A stretch of DNA of 64,000 nucleotides from Sambucus nigra (taxonomy: Eukaryota > Streptophyta > Magnoliopsida > Dipsacales > Adoxaceae): positions 689,765,702-689,829,701 of the forward strand of contig OX422208.1 in the NCBI GenBank assembly GCA_949130495.1, read 5' to 3'. Position 1 is the first letter of the stretch. Each line of letters starts with the position of its first letter. The notes beneath the pieces are model-generated. The model did no database searches and was not told the origin of the DNA. It saw nothing but the letters and a program-made list of their open reading frames with translations. Position numbers and translations under genes: made by a program. Positions 9,304 to 21,998 of the stretch are shown here, piece after piece.

Positions 9304-10265
9304 ATGCCTCCATGCCATGACATTGATAGCGGGTCTGGCACCAATGAGCTTAGGCGTAGCGAGCAGGCAGTGTACCAGCTCATCGACTCCCTCACACAGG
9401 AGAAGGGGGAAAACCATAGTGGGACTATCGAGAGAGTCACCTTCGCTTCTATCCTCAAAAAGTTTAGGAGGTTGCATCTCCCTACATTTAATAGGGTAGA
9501 TGGTCCCGAAGCAGCTGATGAGTGGCTAGACAAGGTCACCAGGATAAGTGATATCCTAGGTGTACCGACAGAGAAATAAGTCAAAATTGCTATGTTACAG
9601 CTCACGAAATCAGAGTAGCACTAGTGCAATGCCTACTCTGCCAACACTACCGAGATAATTGATTGGAGCAGTTTCAGGGTGCCCTTCCTCAATAGATACT
9701 TTCCACTAGCGTTCAAGGATGCTAAGAAGGATGAGCTCAATTAGTTAATTCAAGGGAAGACTTCAGTAAATAAATATATCTGTTGAAGTTCAAAAGTTTA
9801 TGCAAGTATGTTGATACCGTACATGAGGACGAGGTACATAAGATGAGGTTATTTATTAAGGGCATCAATTTGGGTATCCGATAGATCTTAGCAGGTTCGG
9901 ATCTACCCAATTTCATAACTGCGGTGAACAACGCCATATGGTTGGATATTGATGTAGAAGATAGCAAGGACATTCGAGAGAAAAAGAGGGAGCCCAATGG
10001 TTCCCATTTAGGAGGGCATAAGAAGTCCCAAAGTGAGGTTTGACGCTTCTTTACAGAGCTTAAGGAAACCGTGGGGGTTAGCTCTTCATCAGTACAGTGC
10101 ACTTGTGACCAGAACGCTATAGCCTTTAGTGAGAGGACATGTTTTTCTTGTGGGTCCTTGAGTCATTTTAAGAGGGATTGTCCTCAGCGGACTTTTGGAA
10201 GTCAGCAGACTGCAAATTTCATATTAGTCCGGAGTTACAGTTATACTGGCCCTACTCAGCAGTAA
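9304..10265 (+). pseudogene. Gypsy-A gag, broken
   Basis: ATG at 9304 starts MPPCHDIDSGSGTNELRRSE. The capsid-like part shows FASILKKFRRLHLPTFN and GPEAADEWLDKVTRISDILG, the retrotransposon gag pattern, then a stop near 9577. Further in-frame blocks continue with stops at several points, up to TCFSCGSLSHFKRDCPQRTF (10137-10196), a CX2CX4HX4C zinc knuckle. At least five stops lie in the reading line, so no Gag is made. Confidence 0.82.
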
Positions 10266-10435
10266 AAATATTTCCCTTAAGGTTATCAGCAGCCCGCGAG
10301 GCACATCATGGATAGTTTACATTCGATTCAGAGTCTTGGTAGCCGTGGGCAGGGTCACGTGCCCAGCGGCCAGACTTGCAAGTTCAACCCTGGGGGAGCT
10401 TATGCCACATTACTCTAGACTGCACCTCCCAGTAA

Positions 10436-13400
10436 CCCCTTGATAATGGAAGGTATGATAATCTTGTACAACACATGTGCAAAAGCTTTGTTTGATTATG
10501 ATGTATCGCATTCCTTTATATTGAGTTTCTTAGCCTTTAGTTTGAGATTAAAGGTGGACTGATTTCGTCCTTCTATTTTCATCAGGTTTCCATTGGGTGG
10601 AGGTATACTTCTTGATATGTTCTGCCGTAGATGTGTGATCATGGCTGGAGATTATGTCTTGGAGTGTGATTTGATCCTTATGGACATGGATGGGTTCGAA
10701 GTGATCCTTGGTATGGATTAACTTCAATGTTTTTAAGCTACTATCGAATGCCATTGATATAGTGTCCTAGTATCAATTCCAGACGGATCTCACCATCACT
10801 GTAGCAGTGAGCAGGGCTTTGACTACCTTTATAAGGTTTCCATAGTTTGAGAGAATAAACGATATTTTGGTTTGTTGAGTATCCCTATAGTTCAGGATGA
10901 GTCAGAGGTTGTGGTTTTAGACTACCCCTTAGTACGGGAGTTTCCTAATGTATTTTCAGATGATCTCCCTAGATTTCCACCACACCGGGAGGTGGATTTA
11001 ACCATAGAGGTTCATCAGGTAATCTCACCCATTTCTATTCCACCTCATAGAATGGCTTCGACGAAATTATAAGAGCAGAGGACTAAGTTAGAGGAACTAA
11101 CTAATAAGGGCTTTATTCGCCCTAGTGTGTCCCCATGGGTGGCCCCTGTCCTTTTTGCAAAGAAAAAGAACAACACCCTGAGGCTCTGCATTGATTATAG
11201 ATAGTTGAATAGGTTGGTGGTAAATAACAAGTATCCCATGCCCCATATTGATGATTTTTTTGATCAGTTGTGTGGGGCAGGCAAGGTTTCAAAAATTATT
11301 CTTCAGACTAGGTACCGTCAGCTGTGTGTCAGAGTGGAGGATATTACTAAGACCACATTCTGAACATGGTATGGACACTATGAGTTTTTGAGGATGCCCT
11401 TTGGACTAGCCAATGCACCAACAACATTAATAGACTTGATGAGCTAATCTATTGTCCCTACTTATATCAGTTTGTGGTGGTCTTCGTGGATGACATACTG
11501 GCCTATTCAACCTTAGACGTAGACCATGAGGCGCATATTCACACGACGTAGAAGGTAGTCTGGGAGAATCAACAGTATCCTAAGTTTAGTAAATGAGAGT
11601 TTTGGTTAGAGGAAGTCAGGTTCCTTAATCATGCGGTTTCTAGCGAGGGTATTTCCATCCATCCTTGCAAAGATAAGGCCATCCCAGGGTTAGATAGTCC
11701 AAAGACATTTGTGTAGGTATGTAGCTTCTTAGGTTTGGACGGTTATGATTATAGTTTCGTACAAGATTTATCGAGGGTCTCTTTGCACCTCACGATGTTG
11801 ACTCGAAAATATGTACATTTCAAATGGTCAGATGATTGGGAGTCATCCTTTTAGGAGCTAAATATGAGGTTAACCTCTGCGATTGTTTTCATCCTCCTAT
11901 AGTACGGTGGGGTTTACATGATGTATTGTGATGCTTCGAGTTCAGGACTCGAAGAAGTGTTGATGCCAAATGGTCAGGTGGTAGCCTATGTATCCTGCCA
12001 GTTAAAAGTGCATAAGAGGAACTACCCCACCCATGACTTGGAGTGGGATGCTATTGTGTTTTCACTTAAGATCTAGAGATATTATTTGTACAAAGAATGG
12101 TTTGAGGTGTTTTTAGACCACAAGAGGCTTTAGTACATTTTCAGATAGTATGATTTTAATCTCCGCCAGAGACGGTGGATGGAGTTGATGGAAGATTACT
12201 AATTTTCATTTAAGTACCACCCTTGGAAGGTTAATGTGGTGGCCGATCCTCTTAGTAGGAAGTTATGTCTCACTCTTGCAGCGATAAGATATCATCAAGT
12301 AAAGATGATAGTGGAATTGAAGAAGTTTGAATTGCATGTTCAATGGGGTTATAATAGGGCATACCTGTGGGGTGTGGTGGCTAGGCCACTTATTCAAAAA
12401 AAATTCCTCGATGCCCAGTCGTGTGATCCTGAGTTTGCTAAGTATCGAGACTGTATTCTGAATGAGGTAAGTGTTCGATACTCTTATCGTAGATAAGGAC
12501 GGCAGACTACGAGACGAGGATCTTCTGATCGTCCTTATTATTGAGGTGCTTCAGGATGAGGTGATGACTGAGGCCCATCACTCGCGCTTCATCATACATC
12601 TCGGTGCTACAAAGATGTATAAGGACCTTTGTAGGAATTTTTAGTGGTCCGGCATAAAAAGAGATGTGGCTACGTACATAGCAAAGTGCTACACTTGTCA
12701 GTAGGTAAAATTCGAGTACAAGAAGCCAGTAGGACTGCTGCCACCACTACCCATGATGAAATGGAACTGGGATCACATTGCGATGGATTTCGTGATAACG
12801 TTACCATGGTCCAAGCGTGGTCATGATTAGGTATGGGTTATAGTATATTGACTCACAAAGTCTACACATTTCTTATCAATCAAGGTCTCTAATAATGTGG
12901 CTATACTAGAGAGGTTGTGGGTCAGGGAAATAGTCAGGTTTCATGGTGTCCTTCTCTCGATTATCTCAAACAGAGATACCCTCTTTGTATCTCGATTTTG
13001 GAAAAAGTTCCAACAAGATTTGGGTACCGAGATGAACATAAAAACTTCATTCCATCCTGAGATAAATGGACAGCCAGAGTGAACTATCTAAATTCCGGAG
13101 GACATATAAACATACCGTGAACTCAACTTTTAGGGTAGTTGGGCAGAAAATCTACATTTGGAAGAGTTCACATACAATAACAACTATTAGGTGAGCATTG
13201 AGATGGAACCCTTTAAGACCCTTTATGAGAGGTCGTGCCACTCTTCAGTATATTGGGCCGAGGTGCGTGAGAGGCATATCACCAATTCAGAATTGATCAA
13301 AGAGATGACTAAGAAGGTTCAGGTATTTTGACAAAGGATCATGATGGACCAAATCCGGTAAAAGAATGACACTGATAATAGCCAAGTTCCCCTTGAGTTT

Positions 13401-13800
13401 TGGGTAGGTGACCATGTGATTCTAAAGGTTAAAGAGAGGTTGGGTTGTCAATGGTTTGGGTGGAAAGACAAGTTGGCCCCACGGTACATCGACCCCTTAG
13501 AAATCTTAGAACGGATCGGGGATGTATCGTACCATTTGGTGTTGCCTCCACAATTATCCTATGTTCATAACGTATTCCAAGTCTCTATGATGAATAAGTA
13601 TCTTTACGACCCTCGTCATGTTATCGATGGGAGCCTCATAGAATTAGAGGAAGATGTCATGTTTCCTATGTGATGATATCTATTATGGACTGCGAAGATC
13701 GGGTCCTGCGTAATAAGACCATTCCATTGGTGAAGGTTCTCTGGGAATTTCAAGGTGGGCAGAACCTTGAAATGAGGTCCTGCGTAATAAGGTCATTCTC
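10436..13800 (+). pseudogene. Gypsy-A pol: protease, reverse transcriptase, RNase H, integrase, chromodomain-like tail, heavily mutated
   Basis: The domains stand in Ty3 order. A protease remnant lies at 10436-10780 (the active-site Asp-Thr-Gly region is damaged). Reverse transcriptase (10900-11720) includes RLCIDYR and FVVVFVDDILAYS, so the catalytic Asp pair survives. RNase H follows (about 11900-12260, ending VVADPLSRK). The integrase zinc region has CYTCQ near 12690. The integrase core contains WDHIAMDFV and FHPEINGQPE, but the second catalytic Asp site reads SNRDTLF instead of SDRD. The C-terminal part has KVKERLGCQWFGWKDKLAPR and RVLRNKTIPLVKVLW, typical of chromovirus tails. More than a dozen stops and shifts are present. 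Integrase before the LTR and after RT assigns it to Ty3/gypsy. Confidence 0.85.
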
Positions 13801-13913
13801 AAGCCATGCGAGGAACTGAGAATGAGAATTGGAGATGCGAGAGAAGCAGCCGAAATTTTTCCTTTAGTCGGTTGTTATTATTTTGGGGATAAAATTTTCC
13901 AAGGTGGGGAGAA

Positions 13914-14718
13914 TGTAATACCCGCACCCAATATTTTATTCATTTCCATTTAATTTGTAACCATGTGAAATTGTTGGGATTTGAATTATCAATATATGGG
14001 TTTTTATCCCTATATCCAACTGCTTTGGTAGCCTTAATGTAAATTATCGAAAGTTATTGGACAATTGGATATTTGAAAATTTTGAGTGGTTCGCATGATT
14101 TTTCTATCATTTGAATGAGGTTCCTGTCTCCTTCGAGCGAGGTTGTAGTGTTTCGAACAAGAAGTGAAGTTCGTTTAAATATGGGTTCCAACGAGACCCC
14201 ATTATTATAATTCTTCAAAAGGTCATTCGAATGAGGCCCCTTTCTTGTTCGAATGAGAAGCCCTTTTTATTAGAATGATATGGGCGAAAATTGGTCAAAA
14301 ACATTTTTCCTTCTATGTCGTTACCTTTTTAATACTGGATTTGGACACCTCTAAGCTTCTAGTGGCCCGGATGAGCAAACACTATTTTGGTAGGTTTTGG
14401 GGGGATTTTTTAAATGGGTTTTAATAGATTTTTATGGGTTAAAAGAGGGGATGGTGAGGGTGGTTTCCCTCACCTAATTTCTAGCTTATCTCTCTCTCTC
14501 TCTAAGGTGCCTACATCCATTTCCCTCTATCCAACCCTAGTTCCTCCATCGATGAGTCTTGAAACCACTCCCTCGCCATAAGTTACATTATATCTACATC
14601 CATTCTACCAATTTTAAGCTTGCATCAAAGAATAAAATTGTGGAGCAAAGCTTATCGAAAAGGTTTTTAGGAGATTTTGAAAAGCTTTGGAGTCTTGGAG
14701 CTTCGGAGTTTTTAGGAG
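13914..14718 (+). repeat. Gypsy-A 3' LTR, segment 1
   Basis: Begins TGTAATACCCGCACCC after a purine-rich tract (AAGGTGGGGAGAA, 13900-13912). It ends at AGGAG (14714-14718), the target duplication of the inserted TRG1 element; the same AGGAG reappears at 43476-43480. It contains a (TC)n tract near 14490 and a cluster of TTCGAA words. Confidence 0.8.
14131..14257. repeat. Cluster of TTCGAA-centred words in the gypsy-A LTR
   Basis: Variants of (A/G)TTCGAA(C/T)GAG occur at 14131 (CTTCGAGCGAG), 14151 (TTTCGAACAAG), 14185 (GTTCCAACGAG), 14225 (ATTCGAATGAG) and 14247 (GTTCGAATGAG). TTGAATGAGG at about 14111 may be a further decayed copy. The same word is found, better preserved, in the unrelated TRG2 LTRs. 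Confidence 0.65.
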
Positions 14719-16886
14719 TGTTAAACGAAAATGTATTTAACCCTTGATTTTATGTTTAATTATTTAATTATAATTAATGAACATTTTAATTTAATATTAT
14801 ATATTGATTTTGATGATTCGAAACATTTACATATTAGGTTTCTAGTATTTCTTTTTCTAATAGTTATATATATCATATATATTATATATAGAGTTTTGTT
14901 TTATATATATACATTAAGTGTGTTATTATAGTTTACATATTTTGCTTATATAACATTAACCCTTATATGTATTTAGTTCTATATTATTATTATTTTGTTT
15001 ATATAATATACATGATAGTTTAATATACGTTTTTTTACTAGTACTTATATAATAAATATATATATCTTTTATTTACTTATATAGTAGTTATATTTCGTTA
15101 TATATATACATATATATTATAAGTTTATTTATATACTATTACTATTATGTATAAATATGATACTATACTTTAATATAATAATAGGCTTTTATTAACTATT
15201 AGACTTTTGTATGAATCTGCTATTAGAACACATAGTAAACCTACTATACTGTTTCGTCCTTTGCCAACTATGTACGAGCCTCAGTACACTGTTATGTCCA
15301 TTAAAGATTTTGTTCAATATGTTTTAACCATTGGTCAATTAGGTTCCTTACCTATTTGGAGACAGGAGCGAGTAGACCTGCTACTAGACCTGTTATATCA
15401 TTTTTCTATCCGTATACAACCTTATAACATGGGGTTGTTTTGAAGTTTGTACCAGATCTGACGAAATGGTACCTTATAGATTTCGGCCATACTTAACTGT
15501 TACCATAGCTGTCCGTGTAATTTTTACAACTCTTGCCTTTGTCCTTTCAACCACATAATATCGGTCTTGAAAAAGATATTCAGTGTGTCACATGCATTGT
15601 TCCATCTGTTATCTATTGAAAATAAATGTGTGATAAGCCTCGAAAATATTTGTCCCTTTTCACAGATATATAATTATATATTATACACTACGTTCAAATC
15701 ATGTTTATGTAGCTTTTTCTATGTCAGACTATTTCTCTCTTTGGTATTACTACTATTTATTTTGCAGAAAGTCTACCATCTACTCTACTCAGATACAGAA
15801 TTTTTTTGGACAATATCTCATCTAGAAATGAGTCAAGATATTTGATTACCATTTCCATTCTACAACGGCCAATTTTTTTTTCCTCGAGAATCAAAATGGA
15901 TATTTGGAGAACAGTTTTTTTCAAGCTATATCATCTCAGAAAATCAGGAGCATTTAAAGCTCAAAATGTTTATCTTTAACAACTAGTTTTTGAAGACATA
16001 TTTAAAGCATTCAAAGAGCTCAATTGAAGACACAAGAATGAGAACATGATCAAGAAATTGTGAATTTATTAATAGCATTTATTTTACTACTCAGCTACAC
16101 ATTAAAGAGAGAAATTAATTTTACAATCTGCTCAATCATTGACAAAGAAGACTTGTGCTTACACCAACATTATTTTTTGAAGTCTCATTAAAGAAGAATA
16201 AACTCAGATCACAAATTGTATTTTAAGGAGTTTATTTATTCAACATTGTACCAAAAATATACTTAGATTTCTTTGAAGCTTTTTAGATACTTCGGATTGT
16301 TGTACCAGTGATTGGTTCCTACTCGCAAGTGGGCACGGAGTTTGAAGCTCAGAGTTAGCTTGCAAACGGTTGTACGCGGTGGTTTGATTCAAACCTTCAA
16401 GTGGATCATGGTAATGAAGCGCAAGGGAGCTGGAATCTCTAGGCGCGTGGTATAGGTCGGGTTTCAGCCGAACCACGTTAAAATACGTTGTCATTTACAT
16501 TCCTCATTTTATTTGCGTATTTTATTTGTGATTGCTTAAGTTAATATTTTCAGTGTACTAATTTGCAAATATATTAATTTCAAAAATTGCTAAAAAAAAT
16601 TTAAGGTTAAAATAAATATTTTTGAATTAATTAATTAACTTCAGAATATTAATTTATATCAATTACAAAAATCTATTTAATATTTGTGAAGTGTTAAAAT
16701 CTTCTTTTTAACTTGTCTAAATTTATTGGTTGCATTTATTTGATATTATTGGACTTAATCTTTAAAGATTTAATAATATGAAAATTGTTAAAGTATTCTG
16801 AATTAAATATTTTTCTAAAATTTTAATTTGATTTAAAAATTTGTAAAACTCAATTCCCCCCCCTCTTGAGTATAATCTGGGCAACA
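14719..16886 (+). repeat. TRG1-out 5' LTR (2168 bp)
   Basis: Starts TGTTAAACGAAAATG and ends GGGCAACA just before the primer site. The first 500 bp are extremely AT-rich, with many TATATA tracts. A block shared with TRG1-in and the 3' LTR at about 16290-16490 (near 33000-33180 and 42880-43080) can be read on either strand, but it carries no recognisable protein. Confidence 0.85.
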
Positions 16887-16888
16887 AT

Positions 16889-16901
16889 TGGTATCAGAGC
16901 G
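16889..16901 (+). other. TRG1-out primer binding site (initiator Met tRNA)
   Basis: TGGTATCAGAGCG lies two bases after the 5' LTR end. TGGTATCAGAGC is complementary to the 3' end of plant initiator Met tRNA. Confidence 0.88.
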
Positions 16902-16956
16902 GTGCTCTTCTTATTTTTTGATTTAACAATCTTAGAGTTAATGATCAATAGCATAT

Positions 16957-18016
16957 GTCACAACATCCATTGGTGAAGGACAATCAATTTTTAAACCTCC
17001 TCTATTTTTCGAAAATAATTATAACTACTAGAAAAATAGAAATAAATTTTTTATTCAGTCACATGATTATGAAGTTTGGAGAGTTGTTATAAATGGTCAA
17101 TTGGTTACTATGAAAATGGTAAATAATGTTTCTATTCCAAAAGAAGAAAATGATTGGAATGAAGTAGATATTAAGAAAATTTAAATAAATGCTAAAGCTA
17201 TGAATATTTTGCATTGTGCTCTTGATGTAAATGAGTATAATAGAATTTGTTGTAGTGAATCTTCTAAAGAAATTTTGGATGGATTAGAAGTCATATATGA
17301 AGGAACAAGTCAAGTTAAAGAACATAAAATCAACATGTTTATTCATAGTTTTGAGTTATCCAAGATGAAACCCTATGAATCTATTCCGCATATATTCACT
17401 AGTTCACAAATATTATCAATGGTCTTAAATCTTTTGGAAAAACCTATACTAACAATGAGCTAGTGAGTAAAATTCTCAGGTTATTACCCACAACTTGAAT
17501 GATAAAAAAGTTGACTATCAAGGAAGCAATAAGAGAAAGACCAATCTCTCTTGATGAACTTTTAGGTTCTTTAATCACTCATGAGATGGAACCCAAGGAA
17601 TTTGTTGAGGAAGATAAACCTAAAGCAAACAAAATTATTGCTCTAAAATCTTCAAGCAATGATGTCGAAAGTGAAGATGATGATGACATTTTCTTATTGG
17701 CTAAAGACTTCAGAAAATATCTTTTCTCCAAGAAGAGGGCCAAGGAAAGATCTAGGAAATATTCTTCAAAAGAATTCAGTTATGGTGCTCATTCTGAATT
17801 AATATGCTATCATCGTGATGAAGTCAAACACAATAAACCTAATTGTCCAAACTATAAGAAAGGAAAGAAGGTATTGAAGGCCACAACATTAAATGACTCC
17901 GACATTAGCTCTTCCGATTAGGATTCAAACGAAAATAAAGTTGCTCATCTTTGTTTCATGGCTATGAAAAATGGGGTACATTCTAACCTTGAAACTTCTA
18001 GTGATAGTGATGATGA
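16957..18016 (+). pseudogene. TRG1-out gag (first part), DUF4219/UBN2 type, broken
   Basis: Starting at ATG 16957 (MSQHPLVKDNQF) and reading across frames gives YEVWRVVINGQLV, VDIKKI then stop, INAKAMNILHCALDVNEYNR, WDGLEVIYEGTSQVKE-like ILDGLEVIYEGTSQVKEHK, MKPYESIPHIFTSS and LDELLGSLITHEME. This is the Copia-type Gag carrying DUF4219 and UBN2. An acidic linker (DVESEDDDD) and a knuckle-like CYHRDEVKHNKPNC follow; its second Cys is replaced by Arg. At least four stops occur. The gene is cut at 18016 by gypsy-B and resumes at 27907. Confidence 0.75.
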
Positions 18017-18833
18017 TGTAACAACCCTCAGTTTTGAGAACCTATTTTATATTTATTTACTATGTGTAGTAATTATATAAACTGTTGGAATGGGGAGTAA
18101 GTATTAATTTAGCGAAGAAAAGTTAATATTTGCTATGATGCTGCATATTTACCTTATGTGTAGGTGAATATCACCATGATGTATTTTATTGTGTCATGAA
18201 ACTTAAAATGGCATTTTGACTTAATAATGAAATCGGAACTTAAAATGGATTATAAAATTTCCAAATGATAATTTGAATGGCGTAGTTAGTTCCGGGAGGT
18301 GTGAGACAGTCAAATTGTGTGCCATATTGTATTTTGAGGATTCGGGCACTTTTGACTGGTTTTTACTTAAATGTATAGTTGCATATTATTTTATTGTGGT
18401 ATTGATCACTTAAGTGTTAATTCTAACATAAAGGTACAATTTATGTCTTGAGTAAGTCACTATTCCTCTAATTGTGTTCCTAAACCTAAAGAGAAAAAGA
18501 GAAGGAGAGAAACCTTGGGAGATAAGAGAGATTGAAGCTTGGGGAGAATTTCTTGCATTCATCTTCATCAAATCTGAATTTGGAAAGTTTGAGGCAAGTT
18601 TTCTACTTGCTATTATGTGGTTTAGGTTGAACAATTAGTGTTGATAGTTGTGGTTTGTTTATGGTTTAAGAAAGTTAGCTTTTTGTTGGATGTATGGGCT
18701 ATAAACCTTTGGAGGTTGATTTAAATTGATAGTGGTGTAATTTATGGTTGTTGGATGAAATTAAATTCTATTGGTGGTAATAAATGAGGAGGGTTTTGTT
18801 GTTGGAAGAAGAAAGGAATTTTAGGTTTGCTAT

Positions 18834-19040
18834 GACCGGTCGATCGCGATTCCAGGATCGGTCCACTGGGACTTCGGGAGAGGGCACACTGCTTTCTTAC
18901 CAAAGTCTAAAATTTGGAGCGCGGTCGACTGCGGTCCATGACCGGTCGAATGGCCCCCTTCACCTGGACTTTTTGCTTTTCTTCGTAGGCTAAATTTTGA
19001 GACGCGGTCGACCGCGGTCTCAAGACCGGTCGATCGGTCC
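18834..19040. repeat. GGTCGACC-type palindrome cluster, gypsy-B 5' LTR
   Basis: Words related to GACCGGTCGACCGCGGTC appear in three groups: 18834-18874, 18920-18950 and 19003-19040, including GCGGTCGACCGCGGTC and GACCGGTCGATCGGTC. It is a CpG-rich island in an otherwise AT-rich LTR. The matching cluster in the 3' LTR is at 26153-26358 and differs at about twelve bases. Confidence 0.75.
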
Positions 19041-19302
19041 CCTGTTTTTCACCCTAAAATTTTATTTTAGTTTCCTAGGTTGCTTCTTTTAATTGGGGAC
19101 TAGGAACCTTCTTGTATGAAGTAAACTTAGAGTCCTAGAGCTCTGATTGAGTTTGTTCGTTACCCTAGAGTTGAATGGGTTCACTTGGGGTTAATTCCGT
19201 GAGCACCTAAAGTGATGTTTAGGCGTTTCTTTTCCTCTCTCAAATAATTAGAAACTGTGAATTATAAACCCATATTTGGAGGCTTTAGGAGCCCTATCGA
19301 GG

Positions 19303-19311
19303 TATATAAAA
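19303..19311 (+). promoter_or_regulatory. Probable TATA box of the gypsy-B LTR
   Basis: TATATAAAA in the context GAGG-TATATAAAA-CCTTGG. The same box is kept at 26622-26630 (3' LTR) and 35678-35686 (gypsy-C LTR). It lies about 260 bases after the palindrome cluster in all three, as expected for an upstream element and core promoter. Transcription itself is not shown. Confidence 0.6.
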
Positions 19312-20585
19312 CCTTGGGGCTCATGAGATTTTGGGGTTCCTTTGGAGAATAGCTCGATACTTATTAATAGGATGAATATTAATGAGAATATTCAGGAATA
19401 ACACGTGAATAATGAATATGATGATGAAATGAAAATGGGTAAATGTTAATTTACTTAAACACACCTCTCTAAATGCTATCATAAGGGAAGCTCGCGCATG
19501 AGGTGATGTCCCCTGACTAATGAATGCAGGGAGACTATAGTCCTCGGCCATATGCGGGATCTTTTTATATTTTTTTGCGCTAGTGAGGTAATTTCAGGTG
19601 TTGTTATGACTCACTCGCAGGTATATGGCCACTTCTCGACGTGCGATAGGTGCCCAGGTTATCTTGTATTGATAGGCCCTGGAAGATGATAGTCATTTAG
19701 GGGCGCGCCCAGTGGGGAAACTCGGAGGGGCGGTCTTAGAATCGTTATATGTATAAGAATATAAAATTTCTAAATCAAGTGGGACTTGATACTTGTAAAT
19801 TTCCATAAGAAAATATGATGGTAATTATATTCCTGTGAAGGAATGGAAAAATACAAGACATGATAGATAAAGTGGTTTAAATTATGTTCTTTTTCATATA
19901 TTCATGGTTTAGTAGTCTTTAAATTGCTTTATTATACTTGGTGATTAAGTTGTTAGATGTTCATCTACATCATTCAGGATTAACTCTCCATATCTATCAT
20001 GCTTCATGTTCTTCTGGTAATCATATATAAACCGGGCCCTGACCGGTTCATTTTCCATGTTGTGCATGTTATTGTATCCACCCAGGTGCTCCTCCGCAAG
20101 GGCGTCCGATGTGAAAATCCTATTCCAATACTTTCGAGGAGCTGTTTGATTTTGCGGATTATTACAGGATGTTTTGTTAGACGCTTTCATTTTTGAATTC
20201 TAGATATGGTCGGGTATTTCATTCGGTCAGGTAGCCTAAATTTTTGTAAATGTTAATGGATGTATTATGTAAAGTATTGAACTGTTGTAATACGTTGAAT
20301 GTAACTGTGGACTGATAGTTTATTCGGTCCTTGTTTTATGTTATTTTAGTAGTAATATATGTTTCTTTGGAATTCCACTTCTTATCGGATTGGGTTGTTT
20401 AAATTATTTCCTTAACTTTTAATCAAAATAAATTATTGTGACAGCCCGTTCTCTGATTTATTGGGTGGTTTTCCTGTATACTCATTTTATTTTTTACGAT
20501 GCTGAGAATGATATCCATCCATGATTTCGTTATGTTGAGATATCGGGCTGGCCACCCCTTATTTTGGAACTCGGGTTGTCACAGA

Positions 20586-20598
20586 TGGTATCAGAGCA
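20586..20598 (+). other. Gypsy-B primer binding site (initiator Met tRNA)
   Basis: TGGTATCAGAGCA two bases after the 5' LTR end at 20583. Confidence 0.9.
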
Positions 20599-20762
20599 TC
20601 AGGTTCTAGAGTCTTTAGGGTCTATGTGGATTTGTCATGTTTTACTGTAGCGTTCTTTGATATAAAACCTAATGTTAGGACTATTTTGTTGCTTATGCTT
20701 ACGCTCTTCTGCAGAATAGATTGTTTTACATATTATTCTAACTCTATTTTTCTCCATCTCAG

Positions 20763-21953
20763 ATGCCGCCTAAGGGAGGTCGCCCTGCGAGACGTAATAG
20801 GGTTGTAGAAGAGGATGTTGGCCCTCAACCGCCGCCACCAGCAACAATTAATGTCGCGGATGTAGCAAACATAGTGGCCCAAGCGGTCAATGCGGCCATG
20901 ACAGCGGTGGCTCAACAAATGCCACAGGCCCAACAATGAGCGCAAGATTCTCCAGCTCCGACGGGACCTTCCTCGTGGGAGAGGGTTAGGGAATCTTTTC
21001 TAAAGGGCCACCCCCCTGAATTTGATGGAGGCTCGGATGTTATAAGGGCGAATCAGTGGAAGAAAGACATACAACGCCATCTACGTATGGTGGAATGTAG
21101 TGAGGAAAAGAAACAAATCCTTGCTACTTTTAAACTTGTTGGGGCCGCATTGCATTGGTGGGAGTCTATGACTACGCCAGAACACAGAGATACTATGATG
21201 ATTTCTGAAATCTGGGTCTTATTTGACAAAAAGTATTTTCCTCCCGCAGTTTAAAGGGAGATGAGAAGAAGGCTTTAAGACGTTGTGCAAGGTGAGAGAT
21301 CTGTGGCAAAGTATGAAGAGGAGTTCACCCGGTTGGCAAGGTCATACCGAATGAGGTGACTCCCGAAGAAAGTAAGGTTTCCAAGTTTATGGGAGGTTTG
21401 AACTGGAGAATCCGACAACATCTGTTGGGTAATCCAGAATTGCAATCTTTTGGTGTGGTAATGAATGCAACTTTACTTCATTGCCAATAGCATAGGTTGT
21501 TTGTGAAAAATATCAAGAAAGCTACCGCCGTGGGGCAAGTGGGAAGGCCTGGAGGTAGTGGGGGTGGAGGAGGAGTCTTTCCCTCGTCCCAATCTTCAGG
21601 TTCTAAGCCGAGAGAAAGGGATATCCAACAGGGGGATTTGTTAAAGAGGCAACGTTCTAGTGGGTTTAATTCTGGAAGCCAGAATAATAGGTATGGCCAG
21701 GGTGCCCCGCAACAACAAGCAGGTCGGGGTGGTCAAGGAGGTAGAGGCCAGCAGGGCCAAGGTGTTAACCAGTTTCGAAATAAACCGGGGTCGAAATGCG
21801 GAGAATATGTTGGGTAGATATTTCCAATGCGGTGAGGCGGGTCATTATAAGAAGGAGTGTCCTCAGTTGTTTGGGGGACAGCTTCCTAAAGCCCCTCAGC
21901 AGCCATATGTCCAGTTCCCTCCACAGGTGCCTAACCCGGTTGTTCCTTCATAA
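20763..21953 (+). pseudogene. Gypsy-B gag, broken
   Basis: Begins MPPKGGRPARRNRVVEEDVG. Typical gag blocks follow: VRESFLKGHPPEFDGGSDVI, LRMVECSEEKKQILATFKLV, GAALHWWESMTTPEHRDTM, LFDKKYFPPAV, KVSKFMGGLNWRIRQHLLGN. A Gly/Gln-rich basic linker precedes the knuckle CFQCGEAGHYKKEC (about 21819). Stops lie near 20938, 21253 and 21274, and a frameshift near 21340. The homologous gypsy-C gag (37182) is open over most of the same length and confirms the frame. Confidence 0.88.
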
Positions 21954-21998
21954 CAGTGTCAGTTACAGTATGGGAGAGTTTATCATGTTCAGAATGCT

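Larger units (their letters stand above)
18017..20583 (+). repeat. Gypsy-B 5' LTR (2567 bp)
   Basis: Starts TGTAACAACCCTC and ends GGGTTGTCACA. It holds the GGTCGACC-type palindrome cluster (18834-19040), a strong TATA box (19303) and a block (19620-19750) that is also recognisable in solo-D and gypsy-C. Confidence 0.92.

Noticed and set aside
14731..15200. AT-rich frames with hydrophobic products (Tyr/Ile-rich)
   Set aside because: They arise from TATATA tracts in the TRG1 LTR; the same tracts give similar frames on the opposite strand.
16889..16901. TGGTATCAGAGC sites as pieces of tRNA genes
   Set aside because: They lie 2-3 bases after LTR ends and match only the 3' complement of initiator tRNA; no cloverleaf is present around them. 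They are primer binding sites.
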